DNA from: Methylocaldum marinum
GTDB taxonomy: Bacteria; Pseudomonadota; Gammaproteobacteria; Methylococcales; Methylococcaceae
Direction: 5' to 3'
Assembly: GCF_003584645.1 (NCBI RefSeq)
Contig: NZ_AP017928.1
Location: forward strand, 5,593,501 to 5,657,500
DNA length: 64,000 nt
Shown here: positions 22,673-32,454 of the stretch, one piece after another
Position numbering within the stretch: the stretch's first letter is position 1
How the letters are laid out: every line of letters starts with the position of its first letter
Program-made: the position numbers and the translations under genes
Notes under the pieces: generated by a model
What the model saw: the letters and a program-made list of their open reading frames with translations, nothing else
What the model was told of the DNA's origin: nothing
Database searches by the model: none

Positions 22673-24352
22673 CTACCACTCCTCGATCTGGTCGAACGGT
22701 TTGGCCGGTGGCAGGTTGTCTGCATGCGGATCAGCAACGTCCGTTTTCGGCGGAATCGGCTTGTCCGGCGGAGGCGATGCCTTGAGGTGCTGGCGTCGAT
22801 CCGCGTCACGCCGCGCCTTGCGCGTGGCCTTCTGTGCGGTGGTCACGATCTCGCGCATCTGCCCGATCATGCGGAACAGCGCCGACTCATCCACCTGTTC
22901 GCGTCCCTGCTGCCGCAATTTCGTCAGCGCCTGCCGTTGTTCCCAGAGGGTGACAGCCGGGTGCGACAAGGTACGGTAGGGGATTTCCAGGTAATGCTGC
23001 CCCTCCGGTTCCAGCACCCAGATACGGCTGATGTCGCGGGGGTCACGCCGGATCAGGAAAGCGGGCAAGCGGTCGCGTCGTGCGATCCACGGTTTGAGCG
23101 CATCGGCGTAGTAGTGAATGTGGTCGATGACAAAGCCGGTGCGGGTCAGCGTGCGGCGGATGATCGGCAGAAAATCGACCAGGAAAGCCGTAGCGCGAGT
23201 GACGACGACCGGCACGCCGACACGCGCTACCGCCTCGGCCCAGCGCGCGGCCGGCGGTTGGAGCAGGCCGTTATGCACGGAGCCGTGATAGGTGCCGACC
23301 GCCAAGGCGAGCCAGCGCTCCAACTCGCGCAACGTCAGAGCAGCCATCTTCTCAGAGGCGTACTCCCCGCGCTGGCTGGGGTTGGAGAAGGTCGTTCCCG
23401 GCAATTCGTCGTGAATCATTTGCATCGCCGTGCCGATGATCCGTTCCACGATGCCGCCGTAGTGGGGCTGCCCGGGCGGACGATAGTCCAATTGGATGCC
23501 ATGCTGCTCGCAGCCACGGCGCAGGGCCTCGCTTTTGAACTCGGCCGCGTTGTCCAGGTAGAGCAGCCTGGGCTTGCCGCTCATCGGCCAATCCATTTCT
23601 ACATTGAGCCCCTCCAGCCAGGGACGCTTGTCGCAGGCAGAGTGCGCGAGGCACAGGCCGACCGAAACGGCGGACGGCGCCTCCAGCGTGACCACCATGC
23701 CGAGCACGCAGCGGGTGAACACATCGATGGCGACGGTCAGATACGGGCGGCCAATCGGTTGCCGGTCGCCCTCGTCCACCACGATCAGGTCAATGACCGT
23801 GTGGTCGATCTGTATCTGTTCCAGCGGCAAGGTGACTGCCGGCGGGACGCCGCCGACACCTTGCAGGTCGCGGGAGGCATCCTGGCCTTCCCGGCGGCGC
23901 ATGGTTTTGAGTGGATCGAGGGTGGCTATCCGCAGCGCCACGGTGTTGCGCGCCGGCACCCGCAGTTTGTGCGTTTTGCATGCCTGCGCGACCTCGCGGT
24001 GGAACGCTGCCAGGCTGCGCTTCTGCTTGGTCAGGAAGCGCTTTTGCAGCTGCTCGCGAATGATGCGCTCGACCGGCTCCGGCAAGCGCCCCTTGCCTTT
24101 CCCGCCGCCGGACTGGCCGGGAACCAGGTCCGTCACAAGCCCAGCACCTTGCCGGGCACGCCGGATCAGGACATACACCTGCCGCCTGGATAGGCCCAGC
24201 GCTTGAGCAGCGGCATCGGCGGCTTCATGCCCAACCACTTCAAGCGCTGCCAGCGGCCCGATGATTTCGGTCCGGTGCCGGGCCTGCGCCCATGCCGCAT
24301 CGGGCAGGGTGGCCACGCCTTGCTCGGCAATTGGTAATGTGTCTGACGCCAT
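22673..24352 (-). CDS. tniA: DDE transposase TniA
   Basis: This 559-residue integrase-type transposase has an N-terminal helix-turn-helix (ALGLSRRQVYVLIRRA) and an RNase H-fold core. Catalytic Asp residues are in QIDHTVIDL and LYLDNAAEF, and the Glu in HYGGIVERIIG. The ATG at 24352 (MASDTLPIAEQG) gives the standard length; an upstream in-frame start at 24445 is unlikely. It lies immediately inside the right inverted repeat and leads the tni operon. Confidence 0.96.
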   Translation of the reverse strand: MASDTLPIAEQGVATLPDAAWAQARHRTEIIGPLAALEVVGHEAADAAAQALGLSRRQVYVLIRRARQGAGLVTDLVPGQSGGGKGKGRLPEPVERIIREQLQKRFLTKQKRSLAAFHREVAQACKTHKLRVPARNTVALRIATLDPLKTMRRREGQDASRDLQGVGGVPPAVTLPLEQIQIDHTVIDLIVVDEGDRQPIGRPYLTVAIDVFTRCVLGMVVTLEAPSAVSVGLCLAHSACDKRPWLEGLNVEMDWPMSGKPRLLYLDNAAEFKSEALRRGCEQHGIQLDYRPPGQPHYGGIVERIIGTAMQMIHDELPGTTFSNPSQRGEYASEKMAALTLRELERWLALAVGTYHGSVHNGLLQPPAARWAEAVARVGVPVVVTRATAFLVDFLPIIRRTLTRTGFVIDHIHYYADALKPWIARRDRLPAFLIRRDPRDISRIWVLEPEGQHYLEIPYRTLSHPAVTLWEQRQALTKLRQQGREQVDESALFRMIGQMREIVTTAQKATRKARRDADRRQHLKASPPPDKPIPPKTDVADPHADNLPPAKPFDQIEEW

Positions 24353-24470
24353 GCTCACACCTCGCTTTGGTGCACACGAGTATTGAGCATAGTCGAGATT
24401 GGTGCAGATAACTTCTGATATTGCGTGGTCAGGAGCCGACTGCACACCTGGCGTTACGCCCAGTTAATTG

Positions 24471-24495
24471 GTGCAGTCGTCTTCTGAAAATGACA
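24471..24495 (-). repeat. Right terminal inverted repeat (IRt) of the transposon
   Basis: On the minus strand it reads TGTCATTTTCAGAAGACGAC followed by TGCAC, the canonical Tn402/Tn5053 terminus. Related internal motifs (GTGCAGTCGGCTCCTGAC on the minus strand, 24428-24445) lie inside it. Confidence 0.93.
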
Positions 24496-24500
24496 AGCAC
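24496..24500. repeat. Target-site duplication AGCAC, right copy
   Basis: This is identical to 13899-13903 and directly abuts the right terminal repeat. Confidence 0.9.
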
Positions 24501-24521
24501 GCCCCGACCCGAATAAGCCCT

Positions 24522-24550
24522 TTGACAGATTGTCTTACGCTTGCTCTACG
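24522..24550 (+). promoter_or_regulatory. Candidate promoter of the lemA operon
   Basis: A perfect -35 TTGACA (24522-24527) is followed after 17 bases by TCTACG, a weak -10. It lies only 22 bp outside the transposon end, so the insertion spared it but displaced any sequence upstream. Confidence 0.4.
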
Positions 24551-24610
24551 TAGCACACTTTACGGATTCGTTCTCCGGACGACGTCCGACTGCCTTTTCG
24601 GGAGAAACAC

Positions 24611-25228
24611 ATGCGCAAGTTGATTTTGGCCCTGGTTTTCGTACACCTGCTCTTGCTGAGCGGATGCGGATACAACACCTTGCAGCAGCAGGACGAACAG
24701 ATCAAGGCGAGTTGGTCGGAGGTTTTGAACCAGTATCAGCGCCGGGCCGATCTGGTGCCCAATCTGGTCAACGTGGTGAAGGGGTACGCCGGGCACGAGC
24801 GGGAGGTGCTGACCCAGGTGACCGAGGCGCGTTCCAGGGTGGGGTCGGTTCAGGCCACGCCGGAGCTCTTGAACGATGCGCAGGCATTTTCCCGGTTCCA
24901 GGCGGCTCAGGGCGAATTATCCAGCGCATTGTCGCGCTTGATGGCGGTGGCGGAGAACTATCCGCAGCTCAAGGCGGACACTTTGTTCCGCGATCTGCAG
25001 GCGCAGCTGGAGGGGACGGAAAACCGCATCACCGTGGCGCGCAATCGTTATATCGCGGCGGTACAGGACTATAACGTCACGGTCCGCTCTTTCCCCACCA
25101 ACATCACGGCGCGGGTTTTCGGCATGGCCGTCAAGCCGAACTTCGCGGTGGAGAACGAACGGGAAATCTCCCGGCCGCCCGCGGTCGATTTCGGCATGCC
25201 GGCCCCGGCGCCCGCTCCGGCCCAATAG
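24611..25228 (+). CDS. lemA: LemA-family lipoprotein
   Basis: The protein has 205 residues. The signal sequence ends in a lipobox (LLLSGC, Cys about residue 19), so the protein is probably membrane-anchored by lipid. The helical-bundle LemA domain shows NQYQRRADLVPNLVNVVKGY, then LQAQLEGTENRITVARNRY and YNVTVRSFP. A GGGAGAA ribosome-binding site precedes it. LemA proteins are usually encoded with TPM-domain proteins, as here; the molecular function is not settled. The C-terminus is an Ala-Pro tail. Confidence 0.92.
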   Translation: MRKLILALVFVHLLLLSGCGYNTLQQQDEQIKASWSEVLNQYQRRADLVPNLVNVVKGYAGHEREVLTQVTEARSRVGSVQATPELLNDAQAFSRFQAAQGELSSALSRLMAVAENYPQLKADTLFRDLQAQLEGTENRITVARNRYIAAVQDYNVTVRSFPTNITARVFGMAVKPNFAVENEREISRPPAVDFGMPAPAPAPAQ

Positions 25229-25239
25229 GCGAACGTTCG

Positions 25240-26091
25240 GTGATTTCGAATATGCTGCCGGTCTGGATTTTTGCCATGCTTCTGGCGCTGGTCGGGTTCG
25301 ATGTTAAGGCGGAAGTGGCGGTACCGCCGCTCCAGGCGCGCGTGACCGATCTGACCGGAACCCTGAAGGCGGACGAAAGAGCGGGGCTGGAAAGCCGGTT
25401 GGCGGCGTTCGAGGGGGAAAAAGGCAGCCAGATCGCGGTCCTGCTGGTGCCCACCACCGAGCCCGAGACCATCGAGCAATATTCCATTCGTGTCGCCGAT
25501 GCCTGGAAGCTGGGGCGCAAAGGGATCGACGACGGCGTCCTGATCCTCCTGGCCAAGCAGGACCGGACCGTCAGGATCGAGGTCGGGCGCGGGCTCGAGG
25601 GCGCTATTCCCGATGCCGTCGCCAACCGGATCGTGGAGGATGTGATGATTCCGTTTTTCAAGCGCGGCGATTTCTACGGCGGCTTGTCCGAAGGCATCGA
25701 CAGCCTTTTCGCCCTGATTCGCGGGGAGCCTCTGCCCGAACCTGCTCGTGGTGAGAGGACTCCGAATTCGGATTGGGGCGGTCTCTTTGGGCTTTCGATC
25801 CTCGGCGGCATCTTCGGCGGCCGGATCCTCCGATTTCTGTTCGGGCCGCTTTTGGGCGGACTCATCGCCGGAGCGGGCGCCGGAGTGTTGGTCGCGCTTT
25901 TCGGTCTGCCGATCCTTTTTTCCCTGTTCGTCGGCTTCTTCGTCTTCATGGCGGTGTTCGGCGGCATCGGCCGGGTAGGACCCGGCGGTTGGTACGGCGG
26001 GCCCGGCGGATTCGGCGGCTCCTCCGGAGGGGGAGGATTCAGAGGAGGCGGCGGCGGTTTCAGCGGCGGCGGAGCTTCGGGGCGCTGGTGA
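25240..26091 (+). CDS. TPM-domain membrane protein (YgcG-like)
   Basis: The protein has 283 residues. It has a signal peptide, then a TPM domain (about 25-165; VTDLTGTLKADERAGLESRL, QIAVLLVPTTEPETIEQYS, GIDDGVLILLAKQDRTVRIEVG). Hydrophobic segments (about 180-245) and a Gly/Ser-rich tail (GGGGGFSGGGASGRW) follow. The GTG at 25240 is used; an ATG four codons later (25252) is equally possible. TPM/YgcG proteins are predicted envelope proteins. This one ends with TGATG overlapping the next gene. Confidence 0.88.
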   Translation: MISNMLPVWIFAMLLALVGFDVKAEVAVPPLQARVTDLTGTLKADERAGLESRLAAFEGEKGSQIAVLLVPTTEPETIEQYSIRVADAWKLGRKGIDDGVLILLAKQDRTVRIEVGRGLEGAIPDAVANRIVEDVMIPFFKRGDFYGGLSEGIDSLFALIRGEPLPEPARGERTPNSDWGGLFGLSILGGIFGGRILRFLFGPLLGGLIAGAGAGVLVALFGLPILFSLFVGFFVFMAVFGGIGRVGPGGWYGGPGGFGGSSGGGGFRGGGGGFSGGGASGRW

Positions 26092-26600
26092 TGTTCAAGC
26101 AATTCGGTCGTATCCTGAAGCATCTGTGTTACGGTCCCTGGCGGCTCCGGCGGGTTCTGCCGCCGCACACGCTTGAAGCCGTTACCGAGGCGATCCGCGA
26201 GAGCGAGACGAACCACGGCGGAGAAATCCGCGTCGCCGTCGAAATTGCGCTTGATTGGCGACGGCTGCTGCGGCGCGAGACGCCGCGGGAAAGAGCCTTG
26301 GAAGTGTTTTCCGACCTCCGCGTCTGGGACACGGAACGGAATAACGGCGTATTGATTTACCTGCTGCTCGCGGACAGGGACGTTGAAATCGTCGCCGACC
26401 GCGGCATCGACCGGCTGGTCGGAGCGGAAGCCTGGGAGCAAATCTGTCACGAGATGGAAGCGGCTTTTCGGAAAGGCGAGTTCGAAGCGGGTATCCTGGC
26501 CGGCGTTCGCGCCGTGGGCACCTACCTGGAACGGCACTTTCCGGGCCCGGATCCGCACGGTGACGAACTCGCCAATCGTCCGGTCATCATCGACGATTGA
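26091..26600 (+). CDS. Second TPM-domain protein
   Basis: The protein has 169 residues. Its ATG shares a base with the preceding stop. It contains a TPM-like core without a signal peptide (HTLEAVTEAIRESETNHGGE, RNNGVLIYLLLADRDVEIVA, then a helical AFRKGEFEAGILAGVRAVGT). It probably acts with the preceding TPM protein and LemA in an envelope complex. Paired large and small TPM genes behind lemA are common in proteobacteria; the function remains unassigned. Confidence 0.85.
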   Translation: MFKQFGRILKHLCYGPWRLRRVLPPHTLEAVTEAIRESETNHGGEIRVAVEIALDWRRLLRRETPRERALEVFSDLRVWDTERNNGVLIYLLLADRDVEIVADRGIDRLVGAEAWEQICHEMEAAFRKGEFEAGILAGVRAVGTYLERHFPGPDPHGDELANRPVIIDD

Positions 26601-26699
26601 TTTCCTTCAGCCGCTACTCCAGGGCGCGTCCATTTTTTTGATTGATCGAATTGCTGCCGATTTTTGCCATTCATTGATTAGTTTTTCCGGAGACCTTTC

Positions 26700-28208
26700 A
26701 TGACCGAAGCATTGTTGATTGCCAAAGGCCGGAGTTCCCTTTCCCTGCTGCCGTCCATGGCCAACCGTCACGGCCTGATCAGCGGCGCGACCGGTACCGG
26801 CAAGACCGTTACGCTGCAAGTGTTGGCGGAGCATTTCAGCCGCATCGGCGTGCCGGTGTTTTTGTCGGACATCAAGGGCGATTTGTCAGGGCTGAGCCAG
26901 CCCGGGGAAACCAGCCCGAAACTGGCCGAGCGCCTTTCCTCGCTCGGTATCGAAGATCATGCGTTCGGAGGGTTTCCGGTGGTTTTTTGGGATGTCTTCG
27001 GCGAACAGGGACATCCGGCGCGGGCGACGATTTCCGAGATGGGACCCTTGCTGCTGGCGCGCATGCTCAATCTGAACGAAACCCAGGAAGGCGTGCTGCA
27101 CCTGGTGTTCAAAATCGGGGATGATAGTGGATTGCTGCTGCTCGATCTCAAGGATTTGCGTGCAATGCTCCAGTTCGTCGGCGAAAACGCGGGGCAATTC
27201 ACAACCTCGTACGGCAATATCTCGGCGGCCAGCATCGGCGCCATACAGCGCGGTCTGATAGCCCTGGAAAGCCAGGGCGGAGACCGGCTGTTCGGCGAGC
27301 CCTCCCTGAACATCGACGATCTGATGCAAACCGCGCCGGACGGGCGGGGCGTGATAAACATTCTTGCCGCAGACAAACTCATGCAGGCGCCGAAAGTTTA
27401 TGCCGCGTTTCTGCTCTGGCTGCTGTCGGAGCTGTTCGAACATTTGCCGGAAGTGGGCGATCGCGACAAACCCAAGTTGGTGTTCTTCTTCGACGAGGCG
27501 CATTTACTGTTCGACGACGCGCCCGATATCTTGCTCGACAGGATCGAGCAAGTGGTGCGCCTGATCCGCTCCAAGGGCGTGGGGGTTTATTTCGTGACCC
27601 AGAACCCTCTCGACGTGCCGGACAAGGTTTTGGGTCAGCTCGGCAACCGCGTTCAGCACGCACTCAGGGCCTTCACACCGCGCGACCAGAAAGCGGTCCG
27701 TGCGGCGGCGGAAACCATGCGCGACAATCCGGAACTGGACGAGAAAACCGTCATTACCGAGCTGGGCGTGGGCGAGGCTCTGGTCTCGCTACTCGATGAA
27801 AAAGGCCGCCCGCATATCGTCGAGCGAGGCTTCATTCTGCCCCCGCAGAGCCGGATCGGCCCGACTGATGCGGCCCGGCGAAAACAACTCATCGAGGAGT
27901 CGCCCATCGCCGGATATTACGAAAAGGCCGTGGACCGGGAGTCGGCTTACGAAATGCTCAAAGCGCGTGCGGCCGAGGATCTCCGGCAAGGGACCGAAGA
28001 AGTCGGCCGTCCTGCTCCCGGTTCGGCAGCCGGGAGCATTTTCGATACGCTCGGCAGCATCTTGGGCACTTCTTCTCGGCGCAAGAGCAAACAGCGCGAA
28101 TCCGCCATGGAAGCCTTCGCCAAGAGCGCCGCCCGCAGCATAGGCAGCGAACTCGGCCGCCAGCTTCTGCGGGGCGTGTTGGGATCTTTGAGCGGAAGAC
28201 AAAAGTAG
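26700..28208 (+). CDS. HerA-like ATPase (DUF853, YjgR-like)
   Basis: This 502-residue P-loop ATPase has Walker A GATGTGKT (about residues 29-36), DIKGDLSGL, Walker [13 protein letters not shown] (about 260-271) and a sensor-like [13 protein letters not shown]. This is the pattern of the DUF853/HerA_C family represented by E. coli YjgR. Members are hexameric motor-like ATPases of undefined cellular role. The C-terminal 90 residues are Ser/Arg-rich. It is preceded by CCGGAG and stands apart from the lemA group by 99 bases. Confidence 0.88.
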   Translation: MTEALLIAKGRSSLSLLPSMANRHGLISGATGTGKTVTLQVLAEHFSRIGVPVFLSDIKGDLSGLSQPGETSPKLAERLSSLGIEDHAFGGFPVVFWDVFGEQGHPARATISEMGPLLLARMLNLNETQEGVLHLVFKIGDDSGLLLLDLKDLRAMLQFVGENAGQFTTSYGNISAASIGAIQRGLIALESQGGDRLFGEPSLNIDDLMQTAPDGRGVINILAADKLMQAPKVYAAFLLWLLSELFEHLPEVGDRDKPKLVFFFDEAHLLFDDAPDILLDRIEQVVRLIRSKGVGVYFVTQNPLDVPDKVLGQLGNRVQHALRAFTPRDQKAVRAAAETMRDNPELDEKTVITELGVGEALVSLLDEKGRPHIVERGFILPPQSRIGPTDAARRKQLIEESPIAGYYEKAVDRESAYEMLKARAAEDLRQGTEEVGRPAPGSAAGSIFDTLGSILGTSSRRKSKQRESAMEAFAKSAARSIGSELGRQLLRGVLGSLSGRQK

Positions 28209-28448
28209 GGGCAAAGTGGCGAGACGCGGCGGATGGTAGATTGAGAGGCAAGGCGAATCGATCCGACCGCCGATCCGCATCGTCTAGCCGCTCGCCGGGT
28301 GGGGCGGACAGGGGGCGTCCGGCATGAACCGCATCGACTTTGAACGACGCCTCGGGTGTGCAGCGGTCCTCGAACCCGTCATCGGGCGGACTTCGATGAG
28401 GGTTTCGACTTTTGGCTATTCTTTACGTTAACTAATCCGGGAGTCGAG

Positions 28449-28643
28449 ATGTTTTATGAAGTGAAGCCCCTGGTACTGATTCTGATCGGTGCCGCCGTCG
28501 TGATGAGCCGGACCTCCTTGGCGATTCCGTTTGCCGTGCTCTTGATCGGTCTCGGCGCATTCATCATGGGCATGCGTTTTATTTATCGCTCCGAAAGAGT
28601 TACCAGGGCAAGAGCCGCTTCACGGCAACGAAAGAATTTCTGA
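28449..28643 (+). CDS. Small two-helix membrane protein
   Basis: The protein has 64 residues and starts at ATG 28449 after GGGAG. Two hydrophobic stretches (LVLILIGAAVVM and IPFAVLLIGLGAFIMGMRFI) are followed by a basic tail. No family was recognised. Confidence 0.6.
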   Translation: MFYEVKPLVLILIGAAVVMSRTSLAIPFAVLLIGLGAFIMGMRFIYRSERVTRARAASRQRKNF

Positions 28644-28736
28644 GATTCCGGGCAGCCCTGTTGAGGCAGGTTGTACGGAGATCGAGCAGGATGCCCGAGC
28701 TCTCCGCTGTGAAGCCATCTACGGCGATGCCGGGGC

Positions 28737-31412
28737 TCAGGGTGTTCCCGTCATTCTGCTCACACCTTTCCTCAATTCCTCCATGAACAGCATTCCCAGC
28801 GCAAACGGCAGGGTAAACAGCCAGACGTCCGGCGCTATCGGCGTGGTGCCGAAGATCCGGTTGCCCCAAGGCGTGTAATCGATGAAAAGGATCAGGCCGA
28901 TTTCCAGCACGATGCCGATCAGGATCAAACGGTTATTGAAAAGGGGAGAGCGGAACAGGGACCGGTTCGGATGCTTGCACAGAAAGACGTTCACGATCTG
29001 CATGACGATAATGGCCGACAAGCAGGCTGTGGTGGCCCGGAGATACGTCGGGTCGTCGCGCGCCAGGCTCCGGCCGTATTGCCAGCCGGCAGCCTGGAGC
29101 ACGTAGAAAAACGCCGCCATGGCGGCGAGGGCTTCGAGGACTCCGAGGAAGAGGTAGGCGTGTGTCAGCAGCGGCCACCGGAGGAGTTTTTCCCTGGCCG
29201 ATCGGGGCGGATTCTTCATGCACTCCGGGTCCGGACGATCCGCGCCCAAGCCCAGCGCCGGCACCATGTCGGTGCCGAGGTCGACCGCCAGAATCTGGAT
29301 GATGGTCAGGGGCAGGGGAATGCTGAACAGAGCGAAAGCCAGATAAGGCACGAGTTCGGGAATGTTCGACGTGAGGATATAGGACATGAACTTGCGGATA
29401 TTGCCGAACACCGCCCGTCCTTCTTCGATGGCGCTGACGATGCTGGCGAAATTGTCGTCCAGGAGGATCATGTCGGCGGATTCCTTGGCGACATCGGTTC
29501 CGGCGATGCCCATGGCGATGCCGATGTCGGCGGTTTTGAGCGCCGGAGCGTCGTTGACGCCGTCTCCGGTCACCGCCACCACGTGCCCCTTGCGTTGCAA
29601 AGCCTCGACGATGCGCATTTTCTGGTCGGCGCCGAGCCGGGCGAAGATGATGTCCTCTTTGTCGAGAGCGAGCTGGAGCTGTGTATTCGACAGCCGCCGG
29701 AGATCGTCGCCGGTAATGACGTAGGGGTGATCGCTCGCGAGCAGGCCGATTTCCCGTGCGATGGCCCTGGCGGTGTGGGGATGGTCGCCGGTGACCATGA
29801 TGACCTTGATGCCTGCTTGCAGGCATTTCTCGATGGCGGCCGGCACTTCGGGACGGGGCGGATCTTCGAGGCCCACCAGCCCGGTCAGCGTGAGGTTTTC
29901 CTCCAACCGATCGCGATCGAAGCCATCCGAGATTTGGCGATGGGCAAAGGCGAGGATGCGAAATCCGTGTTCCGCCAAGGTTTCCTGGGCGTCGATGAAG
30001 CGGCGGCGTATCTCCTCGGTCAGCGGCACGGTCCGCTTGCCGATCTCCACGTCGGAGCACAGCGGCAGTACGGTTTCCAGGGCGCCTTTCGTGTACAACA
30101 GGTTTCCGGCCGGCGTGCGGCTCAGAATCGAAAGGCGCTTCCGCTCGGTGTCGAACGGGACTTCGTCGAGTTTCGGGTAAACCGCGGTGTCGTCCAGGAA
30201 CCGTTCCGCCATCCGCACCAGCGCAATCTCCATGGGGTCGCCGAGCAGGTCCCGCTTTCCGTCGCGGACCGTTTCTTTCAGGTTCTGACAGTTGCGCGCA
30301 CACTCCCAGAGCCCCGGGTAGTCTGTCGCCATCCGTTCGTCGATATCCTCCGGACATCGAATTTCGTTGTCGAGAAAGATTCGTCTCGCGGCCATGCGAT
30401 TCCGGGTCAGGGTACCGGTCTTGTCGGTGCAGATGACCGTGGCCGAACCCAGCGTTTCGACCGAAGGCAGATGTCTCACCAGGGCATTGCGTCTGGCCAT
30501 GCGCTGGGTGGCCATGGCGAGGGAGAGGGTGACGGTGGGCAGCAAGCCTTCCGGGACGTTCGCAACGATGATGCCGATGGCGAAGATGAAATCCTGCCAG
30601 AACGACAGCCCGGCTGCCCGGCCGATGAAAAAGAAGCCGATGCCCAGCGAGACGGCCAGCATGCCGACCAGCCGGCTCAGGCGAACGATCTCTTTTTGTA
30701 GGGGGGACACGGCTTCGCCTGCGGCTTGAGTGAGATGGGCGATCCTCCCGAATTCGGTGTGCATGCCGGTGTGGAAGACGACCGCCCGGCCTTCTCCGGA
30801 CACCACGGCTGCGCCCGCCAGCAGCACGTTGCGCGCGTGAATCAGCTCGTCGGTCACCGAGGGTTGCGCGTCTCGGGCCTGGGGTAGCGCTTCGCCGGTT
30901 ACGGTAGCGTTGTTCACCCTCAGGGCGAAAGCTTCGAGCACCCGGCAGTCGGCGGGGACGTTATCGCCTTCCTGCAGCAGGATCGTGTCGCCCGGCACGA
31001 TGTCGGCAGCTTCTGCAAGCCGCACGCTGCCTTCCCGCACAATCTTGACCTTTAACGGCAAGAGCTTTTGCAGCGCGGCGATGGCCCGTTCGGCCCGGTA
31101 TTCCTGCCAAAATGAGAACAGTCCGTTGACGATGATCACGCCGAGGATGGCGAAACCCAGGGTGTCCATACCTTCGCCGGGCGCTTTCCAGTCCCCGAAG
31201 AACGCCAGGGTCGCGGCGAGCCAAAGGAGGATCGCGAAAAAATGAGTGAATTGCCCGGCGAAGCGCAACGTGACGGATTTCCGTTCGAATTCGGTCAGCC
31301 GATTGGCGCCGTATTCCCGGAGGCGGCGGGCGGCTTCGGTTTCACTGAGCCCTTCGCGTCCGGCGTGCAGGCTTCGCAAGGCTTGCTCCGGTTGAAGGTG
31401 ATGGATTTTCAT
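28737..31412 (-). CDS. Cation-transporting P-type ATPase (P2 type, Na+/K+-ATPase-like core)
   Basis: This 891-residue pump has a cation-ATPase N-domain (MKIHHLQPEQALRSL...GLSETEAARRLREYGANRL), the actuator motif TGEALP, the phosphorylation site DKTGTLTRN, the hinge TGDGVNDAPAL and ten predicted transmembrane helices. The TM4 signature is PEGLL, followed by TVTLSLAMATQRMARRNALV. This resembles animal Na,K-ATPases (PEGLL) more than SERCA-type pumps (PEGLP). The ion is not determinable here; Na+, Ca2+ or H+ are possible. The start at 31412 is chosen by alignment to the family N-terminus. It is convergent with the small membrane protein gene. Confidence 0.9.
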   Translation of the reverse strand: MKIHHLQPEQALRSLHAGREGLSETEAARRLREYGANRLTEFERKSVTLRFAGQFTHFFAILLWLAATLAFFGDWKAPGEGMDTLGFAILGVIIVNGLFSFWQEYRAERAIAALQKLLPLKVKIVREGSVRLAEAADIVPGDTILLQEGDNVPADCRVLEAFALRVNNATVTGEALPQARDAQPSVTDELIHARNVLLAGAAVVSGEGRAVVFHTGMHTEFGRIAHLTQAAGEAVSPLQKEIVRLSRLVGMLAVSLGIGFFFIGRAAGLSFWQDFIFAIGIIVANVPEGLLPTVTLSLAMATQRMARRNALVRHLPSVETLGSATVICTDKTGTLTRNRMAARRIFLDNEIRCPEDIDERMATDYPGLWECARNCQNLKETVRDGKRDLLGDPMEIALVRMAERFLDDTAVYPKLDEVPFDTERKRLSILSRTPAGNLLYTKGALETVLPLCSDVEIGKRTVPLTEEIRRRFIDAQETLAEHGFRILAFAHRQISDGFDRDRLEENLTLTGLVGLEDPPRPEVPAAIEKCLQAGIKVIMVTGDHPHTARAIAREIGLLASDHPYVITGDDLRRLSNTQLQLALDKEDIIFARLGADQKMRIVEALQRKGHVVAVTGDGVNDAPALKTADIGIAMGIAGTDVAKESADMILLDDNFASIVSAIEEGRAVFGNIRKFMSYILTSNIPELVPYLAFALFSIPLPLTIIQILAVDLGTDMVPALGLGADRPDPECMKNPPRSAREKLLRWPLLTHAYLFLGVLEALAAMAAFFYVLQAAGWQYGRSLARDDPTYLRATTACLSAIIVMQIVNVFLCKHPNRSLFRSPLFNNRLILIGIVLEIGLILFIDYTPWGNRIFGTTPIAPDVWLFTLPFALGMLFMEELRKGVSRMTGTP

Positions 31413-31595
31413 ACCGTCTGCTCGCTGAATCGGTCCGACCAACGCTTTGCCCGCCGCGAGTTTCGGGGCTTTCGTGAAGCGGCGGAAATATGTACAGAAA
31501 AAGAAGTTATATGCTATAAACCCGGCGCTATCACACCGATGTTTCATTACGCGGACAGTCAGAACCCTCTAAACTAAACACTCGGTTTATAAGAT

Positions 31596-32255
31596 ATGAC
31601 CAATCAATCCTTCGATAAGAGTCGAATTTCTCTTCTAAAAGGCGGTCTTTGCGCCTTCTCGATCGCGATCGCCGGGCTGATGGCCGGATGTGATTCCGGT
31701 CCGGGCGGCAGCGCTTCCGCGCCGGCCGTATCGGAAGCAAGAATCAGCGGAAGCGTTCGGGACCAGCACGGCGCGGTGACCGATGCCAAGATCGAGGTAC
31801 GGGACAAGAACGGCCAGTTGGTGACGTCGACGGCACTGACCGGCAGCTCGAGCCAGTATTCCGTCACCGTTCCCGCGGGCACGGCCTATCCCATCGTGCT
31901 CACCGCCATTCCGAACAATCCCGCTCCGGGCCGCGGTCCGGTCAAGGCCGTGGTGACCAGTTCTCTCGCCGATACCATGGACATCACCGATGTCACCACG
32001 ATCGTGGTCGACTCGGCCATGACCTTGGGCGGCTTGACCGAAGCGAATATCGCCAAGGCATCCGGCGGCGCCATCGGCTTGCGGCAGCGGCAGGGCGTCA
32101 GCGCGGGAGCGGGCGGCGGCGGTGCCGGGCCCGGTCAGAGCGGCGGCGGTGTCAGCCGCGGCGGACACGGCGGCCACGGCGAGCACGCCGGTTCCGGTTC
32201 AGGGTCGCCTTCGCCCAACAGCGGCTCCGGCCAACAACCCCAGCAAAACCAATAG
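31596..32255 (+). CDS. Lipoprotein with carboxypeptidase-regulatory-like domain and Gly/His-rich tail
   Basis: The protein has 219 residues. A signal sequence ends in LMAGC (lipobox Cys about 32). Residues about 48-115 look like a transthyretin/carboxypeptidase-regulatory beta-sandwich (ISGSVRDQHGAVTDAKIEVR, SSSQYSVTVPAGTAYPI). The last 60 residues are Gly/Ser/His/Gln-rich (GGVSRGGHGGHGEHAGS), possibly a metal-binding or flexible tether. No strong ribosome-binding site precedes the ATG. The function is unknown. Confidence 0.65.
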   Translation: MTNQSFDKSRISLLKGGLCAFSIAIAGLMAGCDSGPGGSASAPAVSEARISGSVRDQHGAVTDAKIEVRDKNGQLVTSTALTGSSSQYSVTVPAGTAYPIVLTAIPNNPAPGRGPVKAVVTSSLADTMDITDVTTIVVDSAMTLGGLTEANIAKASGGAIGLRQRQGVSAGAGGGGAGPGQSGGGVSRGGHGGHGEHAGSGSGSPSPNSGSGQQPQQNQ

Positions 32256-32298
32256 CGCCAGCATCGTAGATACCGTTTCGACGATCACGATGCACGTC

Positions 32299-32370
32299 GT
32301 AGGTCGGCAATCCTTAGCCGACACAGCCGGTGGTGCGACCCGTTGCGTCGGGAAAGGATTCCCGGCCTAC
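32299..32370. repeat. 72-bp dispersed palindromic repeat, copy 2 (REP/BIME-like)
   Basis: Same arms and total length as 3689-3760; the left arm differs by one base and the right arm differs near its outer end. It lies between the convergent lipoprotein gene and the histidine kinase gene. Confidence 0.75.
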
Positions 32371-32454
32371 TCAACGCCGTAACGATCCCCTTTCTTCCCC
32401 AAGGATAGGGGCGGTATGTCGGGATTTGCCTTAATCAATCGATCTTTTACCAGT

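Noticed and set aside
22724-24193. Long open frame antisense to tniA
   Set aside because: Shadow of the transposase gene; Arg/Asp/His-rich with no family features.
28971-30701. 576-codon open frame antisense to the P-type ATPase
   Set aside because: Shadow frame; all ATPase motifs are on the minus strand.
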